Assembly: GCA_031272305.1 (NCBI GenBank)
Contig: JAISUA010000078.1
Coordinates: 1-9,195 of the forward strand
Direction of reading: 5' to 3'
Length of the DNA: 9,195 nt
From: Clostridioides sp.
GTDB taxonomy: Bacteria; Bacillota; Clostridia; Peptostreptococcales; Peptostreptococcaceae
The notes beneath the pieces were generated by a model. The model made no database searches, had not been told where the DNA came from, and was given only the letters and a program-made list of their open reading frames with translations. Positions 1 to 5,814 of the stretch are shown here, piece after piece; position 1 is the first letter of the stretch, and the number at the start of each line of letters is the position of its first letter. The translations under genes and the position numbers were made by a program.

Positions 1-173
1 TTATGCAGTATATACTTCAAAATGACATACAAAAAAGCATTAAAGCTAATGTATCAGAATATATTTTGAATGAACTTGAAAAAATTTTAATAAGATATTT
101 ACAGGTTCACATAGGCAATATAAATCTAAAATCTATAGAATTGCTAAAAAATATAAGCAAAGCAAATCTATAA
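1..173 (+). CDS. recO: C-terminal end of probable DNA repair protein RecO (5' partial)
   Basis: An open frame enters from the left edge (codons in phase with position 3) and stops at TAA 171-173, leaving 56 readable residues. The tail is helical and Leu/Ile-rich. It ends in a segment reading YLQVHIG, then LKSIELL about six residues later. That arrangement, an aromatic-His-Ile stretch followed by a Lys-Ser-(I/L) helix, is what I recognise at the C-terminus of clostridial RecO proteins. RecO is a single-strand DNA annealing and RecA-loading mediator acting with RecR in recombinational repair. The neighbouring DUF4342 gene supports the call, since to my recollection the two lie together in several clostridia. 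The N-terminal OB fold and any zinc-binding cysteines lie outside the window, so this rests on a short tail plus context. Another helical C-terminus cannot be excluded. Confidence 0.55.
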   Translation, partial: MQYILQNDIQKSIKANVSEYILNELEKILIRYLQVHIGNINLKSIELLKNISKANL

Positions 174-221
174 ATATAAATTAATTTTAAGTGAAATTAA
201 TAATTTAAGGAGAGAAGTATT

Positions 222-797
222 ATGGAAAACAAAGTTACAATTGAAAAGATTGATGCTATATTTGAAAGAGTACCTAATACAACTTATGCACAAGCAAAAG
301 AAGCACTTGAAGTATCAGATGGAGATGTTATAGAAGCAATAATATATTTAGAATCAAAAAATAACAAAGGAAACAAAGCTAAAGAAACTTTTGAACAAAT
401 GTTTGGCAAAGATGGCGAACAAGTAAAGAAACAAGTAAAAGAAATAATCCAAAAGAGTTCTATAGTTAGAATAATAATAGAAAAAGACCACAAAGTAATG
501 ATGAATATACCTTTGACAGTTGGAGTAGTAGGAATAGCTATTATGCCTGTTATCTCGCTTATAGGTCTTTCAGCAGCTATTATGAGTAAATATCACATCA
601 AAATTCAAAATGAAGATGATGGAGAAATAGTAGACTTAGGCGAGTTGTCTATGGAAAAATTGAACATAATCAAAGATATGATAATATATTCAGCTAAAGA
701 AGTAAAAGATGTAGTAACAAAAGATGATGAAACTTCAGATGATAAAGATGTAACTGATGATTTGATCAATGAAAATAAAGAAAATGATAATCAATAA
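222..797 (+). CDS. DUF4342 family protein with N-terminal UBA-like helix bundle
   Basis: This 191-aa protein starts at ATG 222, with AAGGAGAG at 207-214 giving a well-spaced ribosome site. Residues 4-45 (VTIEKIDAIFER, then AKEALE, GDVIEAIIYLE) form the UBA/TS-N-like three-helix fold typical of the DUF4342 family. Residues 50-78 are charged and probably helical. Residues 81-128 contain the second conserved block: a basic strand (VRIIIEKDHKVMMNIPL) followed by a glycine-rich hydrophobic segment at about 97-120, which may insert in or lie along the membrane. The tail from about 130 is strongly acidic (runs of D/E) and probably disordered. It follows the probable recO gene by 48 bases in the same direction and is likely co-transcribed with it. 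The molecular function is unknown; the UBA-like part suggests protein binding. It looks like resident chromosome rather than part of the bacteriocin locus. Confidence 0.85.
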   Translation: MENKVTIEKIDAIFERVPNTTYAQAKEALEVSDGDVIEAIIYLESKNNKGNKAKETFEQMFGKDGEQVKKQVKEIIQKSSIVRIIIEKDHKVMMNIPLTVGVVGIAIMPVISLIGLSAAIMSKYHIKIQNEDDGEIVDLGELSMEKLNIIKDMIIYSAKEVKDVVTKDDETSDDKDVTDDLINENKENDNQ

Positions 798-843
798 AAT
801 GAATTATTAGATTGTAAAAATAGATGATATTAAAAATAATTGA

Positions 844-909
844 ACTGACTTGCTATAGTTAGACATAAAAATCTAAGGATAGTGGGTCAGTATTTTTATG
901 CCACTATCC
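844..909 (+). terminator. Strong hairpin terminator with an alternative competing stem
   Basis: Arm 844-863 pairs with arm 872-891 over 18 of 20 positions if G-U pairs are allowed, with two central mismatches and an 8-base loop. TATTTTTATG (891-900) follows at once, which is the layout of an intrinsic terminator for the DUF4342 transcript. The right arm contains GGATAGTGG (877-885), which is also perfectly complementary to CCACTATCC (901-909). That second stem would place the T-rich run in its loop. CATAAAAAT (864-872) is likewise complementary to ATTTTTATG (892-900). Read from the minus strand, the second stem is followed by TTAGATTTTTATG, so the element could terminate in both directions. 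A decayed insertion-sequence end is an alternative, because the arms loosely resemble IS3-type terminal repeats. The G-U compensation favours an RNA function. Confidence 0.6.
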
Positions 910-1106
910 ATATGAAATAAAAGTTTTAGATGTTATTTTATAATTTTTAAGTATCATATTATATACATAAAACGACAAAATGTCAATAAGCATTTCATTA
1001 AAATTTCAATTTGCATCAAATGCTTATTGAAATTTAAAAACAGAATTATTAGAATTAATAATAGATAGAATTGCAGAGAATATACAATATTATAAGGAGG
1101 TATATT
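910..1106. other. Gene-free spacer upstream of the first bacteriocin-type cluster
   Basis: Together with 798-909 this makes a stretch of about 309 bases with no supportable gene. It holds the hairpin at 844-909, the nested inverted repeats at 983-1035 and three copies of AGAATT(A) at 1042-1048, 1051-1057 and 1067-1072. It ends with the AAGGAGG ribosome site at 1094-1100. A promoter for the cluster would be expected here. TTGAAA (1027-1032) with TATTAG (1048-1053) is the nearest fit, but its 15-base spacer is too short to call. The short direct repeats would be a reasonable place for an OmpR-type regulator to bind; that is inference only. Confidence 0.4.
983..1035. repeat. Nested inverted repeats, possible operator or RNA switch
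   Basis: TCAATAAGCATTT (983-995) is perfectly complementary to AAATGCTTATTGA (1018-1030), 13 bp with a 22-base spacer. Inside the spacer, AAATTTCAAT (1001-1010) is perfectly complementary to ATTGAAATTT (1026-1035). Both left arms need the bases at 1026-1030, so the two stems cannot form together. No T-run follows, which argues against a simple terminator. The position, about 75 bases before the AAGGAGG of the truncated precursor, fits an operator or a 5' leader element. No function is shown by the sequence itself. Confidence 0.5.
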
Positions 1107-1172
1107 ATGAAAAATAATTTAAAGAAAAAGGTTAGTGCTGTTATGCTTGCTTTAACTCTTACAGCTTTATGA
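1107..1172 (+). pseudogene. Signal-peptide remnant of a secreted (probably bacteriocin) precursor
   Basis: A perfect AAGGAGG (1094-1100), six bases before ATG 1107, drives a frame of only 21 codons before TGA 1170-1172. The peptide begins MKNNLKKK and continues with a hydrophobic stretch SAVMLALTLTAL. This is the n-region and h-region of a Sec signal peptide, stopping just before a cleavage site would be expected. The intact precursor at 5815 shares the layout of basic start, then LSAVLLSG-type core. I read this as the front end of a second lactococcin 972-like precursor whose mature part has been lost. Only about 100 bases separate it from the next gene, so the missing part is deleted rather than merely frameshifted. 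It could still be translated as a leader peptide. Calling it a bacteriocin is inference from its position at the head of an ABC transporter cluster. Confidence 0.55.
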
Positions 1173-1277
1173 TAATTAAGTATATTTCAGAGTATATCTT
1201 GCAAGTAAATTTGGAAAAAATATTCTCTTCGATTCTATAATTTATAAATATCATAAAAAATGAGAGGATGGCTGTGT

Positions 1278-1751
1278 ATGAAAGAAGGGATTTTGATAAG
1301 ATTTGTTAATAAATCTTTTTTTAGAATCAGCGATAGAATCGAGCTGAGCATTATGTATATGTTTTGTTTCTTTTTAAGTATAATATTTGAATTTGGAGAA
1401 AATTTTAAAACAGATTCGTATATTTTAATGATATTTATTAAAAATTTCACAGATTATAAGGTTGAAATAAATCTTTTATTGACAATTATTGTTGTTTTGT
1501 TTCATTATCAAATATTAAACAGAAAGAAAATAGAAATATATTGCAGAATCCTTGTAGGTGATATTTTATCAAAGATAACTATTAGATATATTTTTGAATG
1601 CTTACTTATTATGATAGTGTCTTATTTCATATCGATGTTTATAAAGCTATGCTGTAATTTGAATTTATACAATGATATTTATTTAGTAGGAGTCTTTGTT
1701 TTGTATATATTAATTAGTGCTAGTCAGGTGAGAAAATATGAAAATTTTTAA
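1278..1751 (+). CDS. Small four-helix membrane protein of unknown function
   Basis: I place the start at ATG 1278 (157 aa) because GAGAGG at 1262-1267 sits ten bases upstream. The in-frame ATG at 1260 would overlap that ribosome site and has none of its own. Hydrophobic segments lie at about residues 22-38, 63-80, 105-125 and 131-150, so four membrane helices are likely. A basic cytoplasmic-looking loop sits between helices 2 and 3 (NRKKIEIYCRILVGD). I do not recognise a named family. The gene overlaps the next one, a MacB/FtsX-type permease, by 14 bases, which implies translational coupling. The product is probably a partner of that ABC system, either as an accessory membrane subunit or as an immunity protein. 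The loop reading KIEIYCRILVGDIL recalls the coupling loops of FtsX-like permeases, but it is too short to be decisive. Confidence 0.7.
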   Translation: MKEGILIRFVNKSFFRISDRIELSIMYMFCFFLSIIFEFGENFKTDSYILMIFIKNFTDYKVEINLLLTIIVVLFHYQILNRKKIEIYCRILVGDILSKITIRYIFECLLIMIVSYFISMFIKLCCNLNLYNDIYLVGVFVLYILISASQVRKYENF

Positions 1752-2961
1752 GTTATTTATTACAAGGATATTTTTAAGAAGAGCTATTCTTTCTGTGAGT
1801 GTTTTGGGATTAGTTTTTATAGCTAACTACATATCTTTTATTTCAGCACGTTCAATTTTTTCAACCTTAGAGGGATATAGAGAGGTTAAATGTATAAATC
1901 AAGAAGGAAATTTCGTTGCTAACTTAGATCCAGATAGTGATATTAATATGGATGTAATTACGGATGAAAAAGCACAAATAGTATATAGTTTTTTAGCTGA
2001 TAAATTTAAATATGCTTTTTGTATAGATGGCTTTGTTATAGATTTGCCAAATGATGATGGTATGGATATATCATTAAGTTATATGAATGAGGAGTATTAC
2101 AAGATTAAACAGTTTGAACTTCTAGATGGAGAAGATTTGGATTTTGGATATCAATTAGATAAAGATGAAAGCATACCAGTATTAGTAGGAAATGGATTAA
2201 GTAAAAAATATCCTGTAGGGAGTTTAATCAAAATTAAAGAACCTGCACTTGAGAAAACTGTCACTCTTAAAGTTAAAGGAGTTTTAAAGCAAAATTTATA
2301 TCGCCCTAATTTTTATCTATTAAATTCGAAACAGTATTATAATTTTTCGATTTTTTTACCTGTGAACAATGAATTTATTGAACATTCAAATACTAACTTG
2401 ACATTGAATGGACTTATGGATCTTATAGTTCTAGAAACTAACCAAGAGAAAATAATGGATTTGAAAAAAGTCATTCATGATAATTTGGATTTAAAATTTA
2501 ATTTTCATAGCCAAAAGGAAAATTTAGAATATTTCAATGAATATTTCTTTTCTTCATTAAAATTTATATCCTTAATAACAGTTATTTTGTTGATTGTGAT
2601 AACATGCATTTCTCTTTGGAGTGCATTGGTTGGCATACGATTGATGCTGAGGGATTTTACGATTAATTTTTTAGTTGGATTAAGTTATTCAGGATTGCGA
2701 AAAATATTTTATATTTATTACGGGATATTGTTTTTCATTGATTTAATTATTATTTTTTTAATCACTGCATCTAGCAGATATAAACATTGGCTAAACAAGG
2801 AAGCTTATTTTGCGACATATGGTACGTTTGGCTTAGTTAGTATAGATTGGTTTGCTTTACTGGCAGTAGTGTTTTTTGATATAATTATTGGAATTATAAT
2901 TGTAGAAACTATAATCAGTAGAGTTAAAAAGGTACCAATTTCTTTGGGGGTATTGCAATGA
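1738..2961 (+). CDS. MacB/FtsX-type ABC transporter permease
   Basis: This 407-aa protein starts at ATG 1738 inside the end of the preceding gene, with AGGTGA just upstream. The topology is that of a MacB/FtsX permease: TM1 at about 15-35, a large extracellular domain at about 36-270, then TM2 (276-298), TM3 (323-344) and TM4 (371-393). The extracellular part carries MacB_PCD-like features: an L-DG-DLDFG stretch, a following strand (SIPVLVGNGLSKKYPVGS) and a strand pair ending in VKGVLKQ. Members of this family do not move substrate through a channel. They use ATP hydrolysis on the inside to do mechanical work on peptides or proteins outside, for example in bacteriocin export or antimicrobial-peptide resistance. 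Its stop overlaps the start of the ATPase gene by four bases (ATGA, 2958-2961). The substrate is unknown; a bacteriocin-type peptide is inferred from the locus. Confidence 0.85.
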   Translation: MKIFKLFITRIFLRRAILSVSVLGLVFIANYISFISARSIFSTLEGYREVKCINQEGNFVANLDPDSDINMDVITDEKAQIVYSFLADKFKYAFCIDGFVIDLPNDDGMDISLSYMNEEYYKIKQFELLDGEDLDFGYQLDKDESIPVLVGNGLSKKYPVGSLIKIKEPALEKTVTLKVKGVLKQNLYRPNFYLLNSKQYYNFSIFLPVNNEFIEHSNTNLTLNGLMDLIVLETNQEKIMDLKKVIHDNLDLKFNFHSQKENLEYFNEYFFSSLKFISLITVILLIVITCISLWSALVGIRLMLRDFTINFLVGLSYSGLRKIFYIYYGILFFIDLIIIFLITASSRYKHWLNKEAYFATYGTFGLVSIDWFALLAVVFFDIIIGIIIVETIISRVKKVPISLGVLQ

Positions 2962-3626
2962 CAAAAATTATTGACTTAGAAATACAAGAGAAAGTTTACA
3001 AGAAGAAAAAATCGTATATTTCGATTCTAAATAATTTTAAAATTGAAGTTAGTGCTGGAGAAAAAATTGCTATTGTAGGTAAATCAGGAGTTGGAAAGAG
3101 TTCTTTGTTGAATATTCTTGGTTTGATCGATAGAAATTATACAGGAACATATACTCTTTTTGGATTGCCAACTGATAAATTAAGTATGAAAGATTTAGCA
3201 AATTGGAGAAATGAAAAGATTGGTTTTGTTCTTCAAGAATCTGCATTGATTAATTCTTTGACAATAGAAGATAATATAAAACTACCTTTACTATATTCAA
3301 GATCTAGTGACAATAAATCAAAGTTGTTGAATTTTGAGAATATAATTAGAGCAATTGATATTGATTCCATACTGAAAAAAAAGCCACTTGAGTGTTCAGG
3401 TGGAGAAAAAGCTAGGGCTGTATTTGCTAGAAGTATAATTATGAATCCATCAATCATTTTATGTGATGAACCAACTGCATCTTTAGATATTGAAAATAGA
3501 GAAAAAATTATAGATTTGCTTTTTAAAATGAATAAAGAGTTTAATACTACTATTATTACTGTGACTCATGACAATGAATTTGCTAATCGCCATGATAAAG
3601 TAATTCATCTTGAAAGGAGAAAATAA
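2958..3626 (+). CDS. ABC transporter ATP-binding protein (MacB/LolD type)
   Basis: This 222-aa single nucleotide-binding domain has all core motifs in order: Walker A GKSGVGKSS (41-49), Q-loop glutamine in VLQES (Q93), signature CSGGEKARA (146-154), Walker B IILCDEP (166-172, catalytic E171), D-loop SLD and switch histidine in VTHD (H204). The signature starts with Cys instead of the usual Leu and has KAR where most relatives have QQR. That is unusual but leaves the SGG core intact. The ATG overlaps the permease stop (ATGA), so the two should be made together. They would form a homodimeric ATPase with two copies of the 407-aa permease on the inner face of the membrane. The domain ends shortly after the H-loop, with no extra C-terminal domain, as is usual for this class. 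Confidence 0.93.
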   Translation: MTKIIDLEIQEKVYKKKKSYISILNNFKIEVSAGEKIAIVGKSGVGKSSLLNILGLIDRNYTGTYTLFGLPTDKLSMKDLANWRNEKIGFVLQESALINSLTIEDNIKLPLLYSRSSDNKSKLLNFENIIRAIDIDSILKKKPLECSGGEKARAVFARSIIMNPSIILCDEPTASLDIENREKIIDLLFKMNKEFNTTIITVTHDNEFANRHDKVIHLERRK

Positions 3627-3627
3627 A

Positions 3628-3783
3628 ATGGGATTTTTCGTGATGTTTTTTTCTATGTTGATAGGAATTGTTTTGATTGTTTCAGGGATATTGCATATAA
3701 AAAATAGTAATTTGTGGAATGGTGCTATCGCACTTGGAGTTATTTTGAGTTCTGAGGAGAGTGATAATCAACGAGTAAAATAA
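3628..3783 (+). CDS. 51-aa membrane peptide encoded between ABC ATPase and response regulator
   Basis: ATG 3628 lies one base after the ATPase stop, with AAAGGAGA (3613-3620) seven bases upstream inside that gene. The frame runs to TAA 3781-3783. The peptide has a hydrophobic N-terminal half (residues 2-23, FFVMFFSMLIGIVLIVSGIL), a short polar turn (HIKNSNLWN), a second hydrophobic stretch at about 31-42 and an acidic end (SSEESDNQ). That gives one long membrane helix and possibly a second shorter one. The last three residues (RVK) look like an extension caused by loss of a TGA stop at 3772-3774; the ancestral form would be 48 aa. I do not recognise a family. Its place between an ABC module and its two-component system suggests a small immunity peptide or a regulator of the sensor or transporter, but that is a guess. 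Confidence 0.65.
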   Translation: MGFFVMFFSMLIGIVLIVSGILHIKNSNLWNGAIALGVILSSEESDNQRVK

Positions 3784-3791
3784 AAATAATG
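3754..3791 (+). promoter_or_regulatory. Altered ATGA stop/start junction and displaced response-regulator start
   Basis: GAGGAG (3754-3759) is placed to serve a start at 3771, eleven bases on, but the bases there are ACGA (3771-3774). In the response-regulator frame, codons 3771-3791 read T-S-K-I-K-I-M. This is the normal beta-strand 1 of an OmpR-type receiver if the first codon were ATG. In the frame of the 51-aa peptide, 3772-3774 is CGA where T at 3772 would give TGA. One C-for-T change therefore explains both the missing start and the missing stop. The remaining ATG at 3789 has no ribosome site at a usual distance. Confidence 0.6.
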
Positions 3792-4472
3792 TTAATAGAA
3801 GATAATATTGATTTATCTGATTTAATAAAGATGTATTTAATACCAGAAGGATGGGAGATTGAAATTTATAATACAGGTTATGAAGCCTTAAAACTTTTCA
3901 ATGAAAATCAATATGATTTGATACTACTAGATTTATTGCTTCCTGATATAAATGGATTTGAAGTTTGTAAAAATATTAGGAATAAGTCAACTATACCAAT
4001 TATCATGCTTACAGCATTGGAAAACACAGTTCATAAAGTTCAAGGATTAAATATAGGGGCAGATGACTACATAATAAAACCATTTGAACCAACTGAACTG
4101 ATTGCTAGAATAAAATCACAACTTAGACGAAGTTACGTTTTTTCAACAGCAAAGTTCTCAGTTAAAGATGAAATTGAAAGAAATGTAGGTAAATTGATAT
4201 TAAATAAAAAAACGCATCAATGTAGATATGATAATATTGTAATAAACTTAACCAATAAAGAATTTGAAATTTTATGGTTATTGATGGGAGAACCAGATAA
4301 CGTATATAGTATGAATGAGATTCATTACAAAATATGGGGAGATCAAATTTTAGAAAGTGAAGTAAATCCTGTTATGGTTCATGTTAGAAGGATCAGAAGT
4401 AAATTTGAGAATAGTGGTATAAAGACTATCATTAAAACGGTCTGGGGAGTGGGGTATAAAATTAATGTGTAA
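3789..4472 (+). CDS. OmpR/PhoB-family response regulator (start probably altered)
   Basis: From ATG 3789 the product is 227 aa. The receiver domain covers residues 1 to about 112. It has the acidic pair E4/D5 in MLIEDN, phospho-acceptor D48 in LLDLLLPD, T75 in MLTA and K97 in YIIKPFEP. The winged-helix DNA-binding domain spans about 128-227, with a typical LTNKEFEILWLL start, a recognition helix around VNPVMVHVRRIRSK and the terminal hairpin VWGVGYKI. ATG 3789 sits inside beta-strand 1, so the natural protein should begin about six residues earlier, at the ACG codon 3771-3773 where an ATG is expected. Translation now needs either an ACG start or the weak internal ATG, so output is probably low. 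The stop overlaps the kinase start by eight bases. It would be expected to control the neighbouring ABC or bacteriocin genes. Confidence 0.88.
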   Translation: MLIEDNIDLSDLIKMYLIPEGWEIEIYNTGYEALKLFNENQYDLILLDLLLPDINGFEVCKNIRNKSTIPIIMLTALENTVHKVQGLNIGADDYIIKPFEPTELIARIKSQLRRSYVFSTAKFSVKDEIERNVGKLILNKKTHQCRYDNIVINLTNKEFEILWLLMGEPDNVYSMNEIHYKIWGDQILESEVNPVMVHVRRIRSKFENSGIKTIIKTVWGVGYKINV

Positions 4473-5544
4473 GAAAAATTCTTATTTAATACAATTAATA
4501 ATATTTCAATGCTTATGGATTCTTGTTGGAATAGTTATAATGTTGGTTTTGGATATCGTCATTGAAAGTATTATAGTAGAGAGTATAGATATAGAAACTC
4601 CTTTGAATTATATGTATACAATTTATTTTCAATTTGGTAGATACATTTTTATTTTATTAGGGGGTATTATCTTAATAATTGGATGTTTTTTTATACAAAA
4701 AAAACAATTTGAAAAATATAGAGAATATTTTTTATCTGGAATCAAGTATATAAAGGGGGAATCATCATATATTATGAACTTCCATGAATCATTATCAAAC
4801 GAAAGACTAGAGTTTATTAATATTCGTAAATATCAATTAGAGATGGAAAAAAATTATGAGATGGCATATAAATAAAAAACTGATTTATTGACATACTTAG
4901 CACATGATATTAAAACTCCACTTTCAAACTTACTTGGATATTTAACTTTACTTAATGATGAAGACAATCTAACAAGAGAACAACAAAAAAAGTTTATAAA
5001 AATAATTTTAAAAAATGTGAAAATCTTAAATGATTTAAGTAAAGATTTTTTTTCGTATTTGAAATTTAATCTTAATGAAATTCCTCTTAATATTGTAAAA
5101 GTTAATATAGAAGTATTTTTTAAACAATGGGAAGAAGAAAGAAAAACTTTAATTAAGAATAATATTATAGTCATAGATTTTGTAAATACTAGCAATAAAG
5201 AGATAAAAATTGATCCAGAGTTACTGTTGAGAATTATAGATAATCTAATATCAAACGCTAATAAATATGCTAAAAAAGGAACTGACATCAATGTAACTGT
5301 CATGATTTCGAATAAAAAATTAATGATAAATATAAGTAATGAAATAGAGGATAATGTAAATATAGACTGGAACCTTGTAAAATTAAAATTTTACAGAGGA
5401 GATATATCAAGAAATCATATGATAAATAACGGTTCAGGATTAGGCTTAACAATAGTAAATGATATTATAAAACATTTAGATGGAAAATTTGAAATTGTAG
5501 TTAAAGATAATAAAGTTTTTGCAGAAATAATTTTACCTATTTGA
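4465..5544 (+). pseudogene. VanS-like sensor histidine kinase interrupted by an in-frame TAA
   Basis: ATG 4465 overlaps the regulator stop and has a GGAGTGGGG ribosome site. The frame stops at TAA 4873-4875 after 136 codons, yet the same frame goes straight on to TGA 5542-5544. With the stop read as an amino acid, the protein would be 359 aa, a normal size for this class. The first part has two membrane helices (about 8-30 and 51-75) around a short extracellular loop, then a linker. The second part has the H-box LAHDIKTPLSNL (His codon 4903-4905, fused residue 147), the N-box DNLISNANKYAKKG, FYRGDISR and the G-box GSGLGLTIV. The codon before KTDLLTYLAHD is TAA, one C-to-T change from CAA (Gln). 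The downstream part has no ATG or ribosome site before the H-box (only TTG 4888), so it is probably not made. The sensor and kinase halves are thus separated. Confidence 0.85.
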
Positions 5545-5549
5545 AGATA

Positions 5550-5571
5550 AAAAAAGAAAGAAAAAAGAAAG
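5550..5571. repeat. Perfect tandem pair of an 11-base purine repeat
   Basis: The unit AAAAAAGAAAG occurs twice back to back (5550-5560, 5561-5571), directly after the kinase stop codon. It is a low-complexity purine tract that could expand or shrink by slippage. It lies outside any reading frame, so no effect on a protein is expected. Confidence 0.6.
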
Positions 5572-5602
5572 AAATTTTAAAAGTAAATGTAAACACTTAA
5601 AA

Positions 5603-5640
5603 TAAAATCTAACCTATAATTAATATAAGGTTAGATTTTA
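5603..5640 (+). terminator. Intrinsic terminator at the end of the first cluster (possibly bidirectional)
   Basis: TAAAATCTAACCT (5603-5615) and AGGTTAGATTTTA (5628-5640) form a perfect 13-bp stem around a 12-base AT loop. The GC pairs sit near the loop and the T-rich foot (ATTTTA) doubles as the termination tract. The mirror arrangement (TAAAAT on the left arm) lets it work for transcripts from either side. It lies 58 bases after the kinase stop and separates the regulatory cluster from the bacteriocin cluster, which should therefore have its own promoter. Confidence 0.7.
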
Positions 5641-5814
5641 CTATATAAATTTTAAGATTGAAATTATAAACTAAGAGTTTATTGGTTTATAAAATATATA
5701 AAAGGAGGCTATTATCATGTGCTATAAGAATACTTAAAGGTATAGGAATGGAGATATCTTTAATTTATTTGGTAACTATTTCAAAAAATTAAAAATTAGA
5801 GAGGATAATTTAAT
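5641..5814 (+). promoter_or_regulatory. Leader and presumed promoter region of the bacteriocin gene
   Basis: The bacteriocin promoter should lie here, between the terminator and the precursor, but I cannot choose a convincing -35/-10 pair. TTGAAA (5658-5663) and TATAAA (5688-5693) are 24 bases apart, which is too far. TTATAAAC (5664-5671) is perfectly complementary to GTTTATAA (5685-5692), and GTTTAT also occurs at 5677-5682. This cluster of repeats could be an operator. A well-placed AAAAGGAGG (5700-5708) precedes ATG 5717, which opens a frame of only six codons (MCYKNT, stop 5735-5737). This is either a leader peptide or the remnant of a lost gene start. AGAGAGG (5798-5804) is the ribosome site of the bacteriocin gene. 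Confidence 0.4.

Noticed and set aside
284..493. Other minus-strand frames of 60-75 codons across the window (for example at 284, 1235, 3233, 6220, 6338, 6913, 7390, 8638)
   Set aside because: Each lies opposite a convincing plus-strand gene, lacks a proper ribosome site and has the composition expected of an antisense frame.
841..894. Internally deleted IS3-type element with terminal inverted repeats
   Set aside because: The arms loosely recall IS3-family ends, but there is no transposase remnant or target duplication. The G-U pairing and T-run fit a terminator better.
1187..1225. Resemblance of 1187-1225 (reads SEYILQ...LEKI in one frame) to the recO tail at 54-90 (SEYILNELEKI), suggesting a duplicated target site
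   Set aside because: The match is short, gapped and AT-rich. Without a longer alignment it cannot be told from chance.
1260..1277. Start of the 4-TM protein at ATG 1260
   Set aside because: This ATG overlaps the GAGAGG that serves ATG 1278 and has no ribosome site of its own.
4854..5303. 149-aa minus-strand frame opposite the kinase gene
   Set aside because: It is the antisense shadow of a clear kinase coding region, with no recognisable domain or ribosome site.
5748..5792. 14-codon frame beginning at ATG 5748
   Set aside because: The ribosome site is weak and the peptide has no signal or domain features, so it is most likely random.
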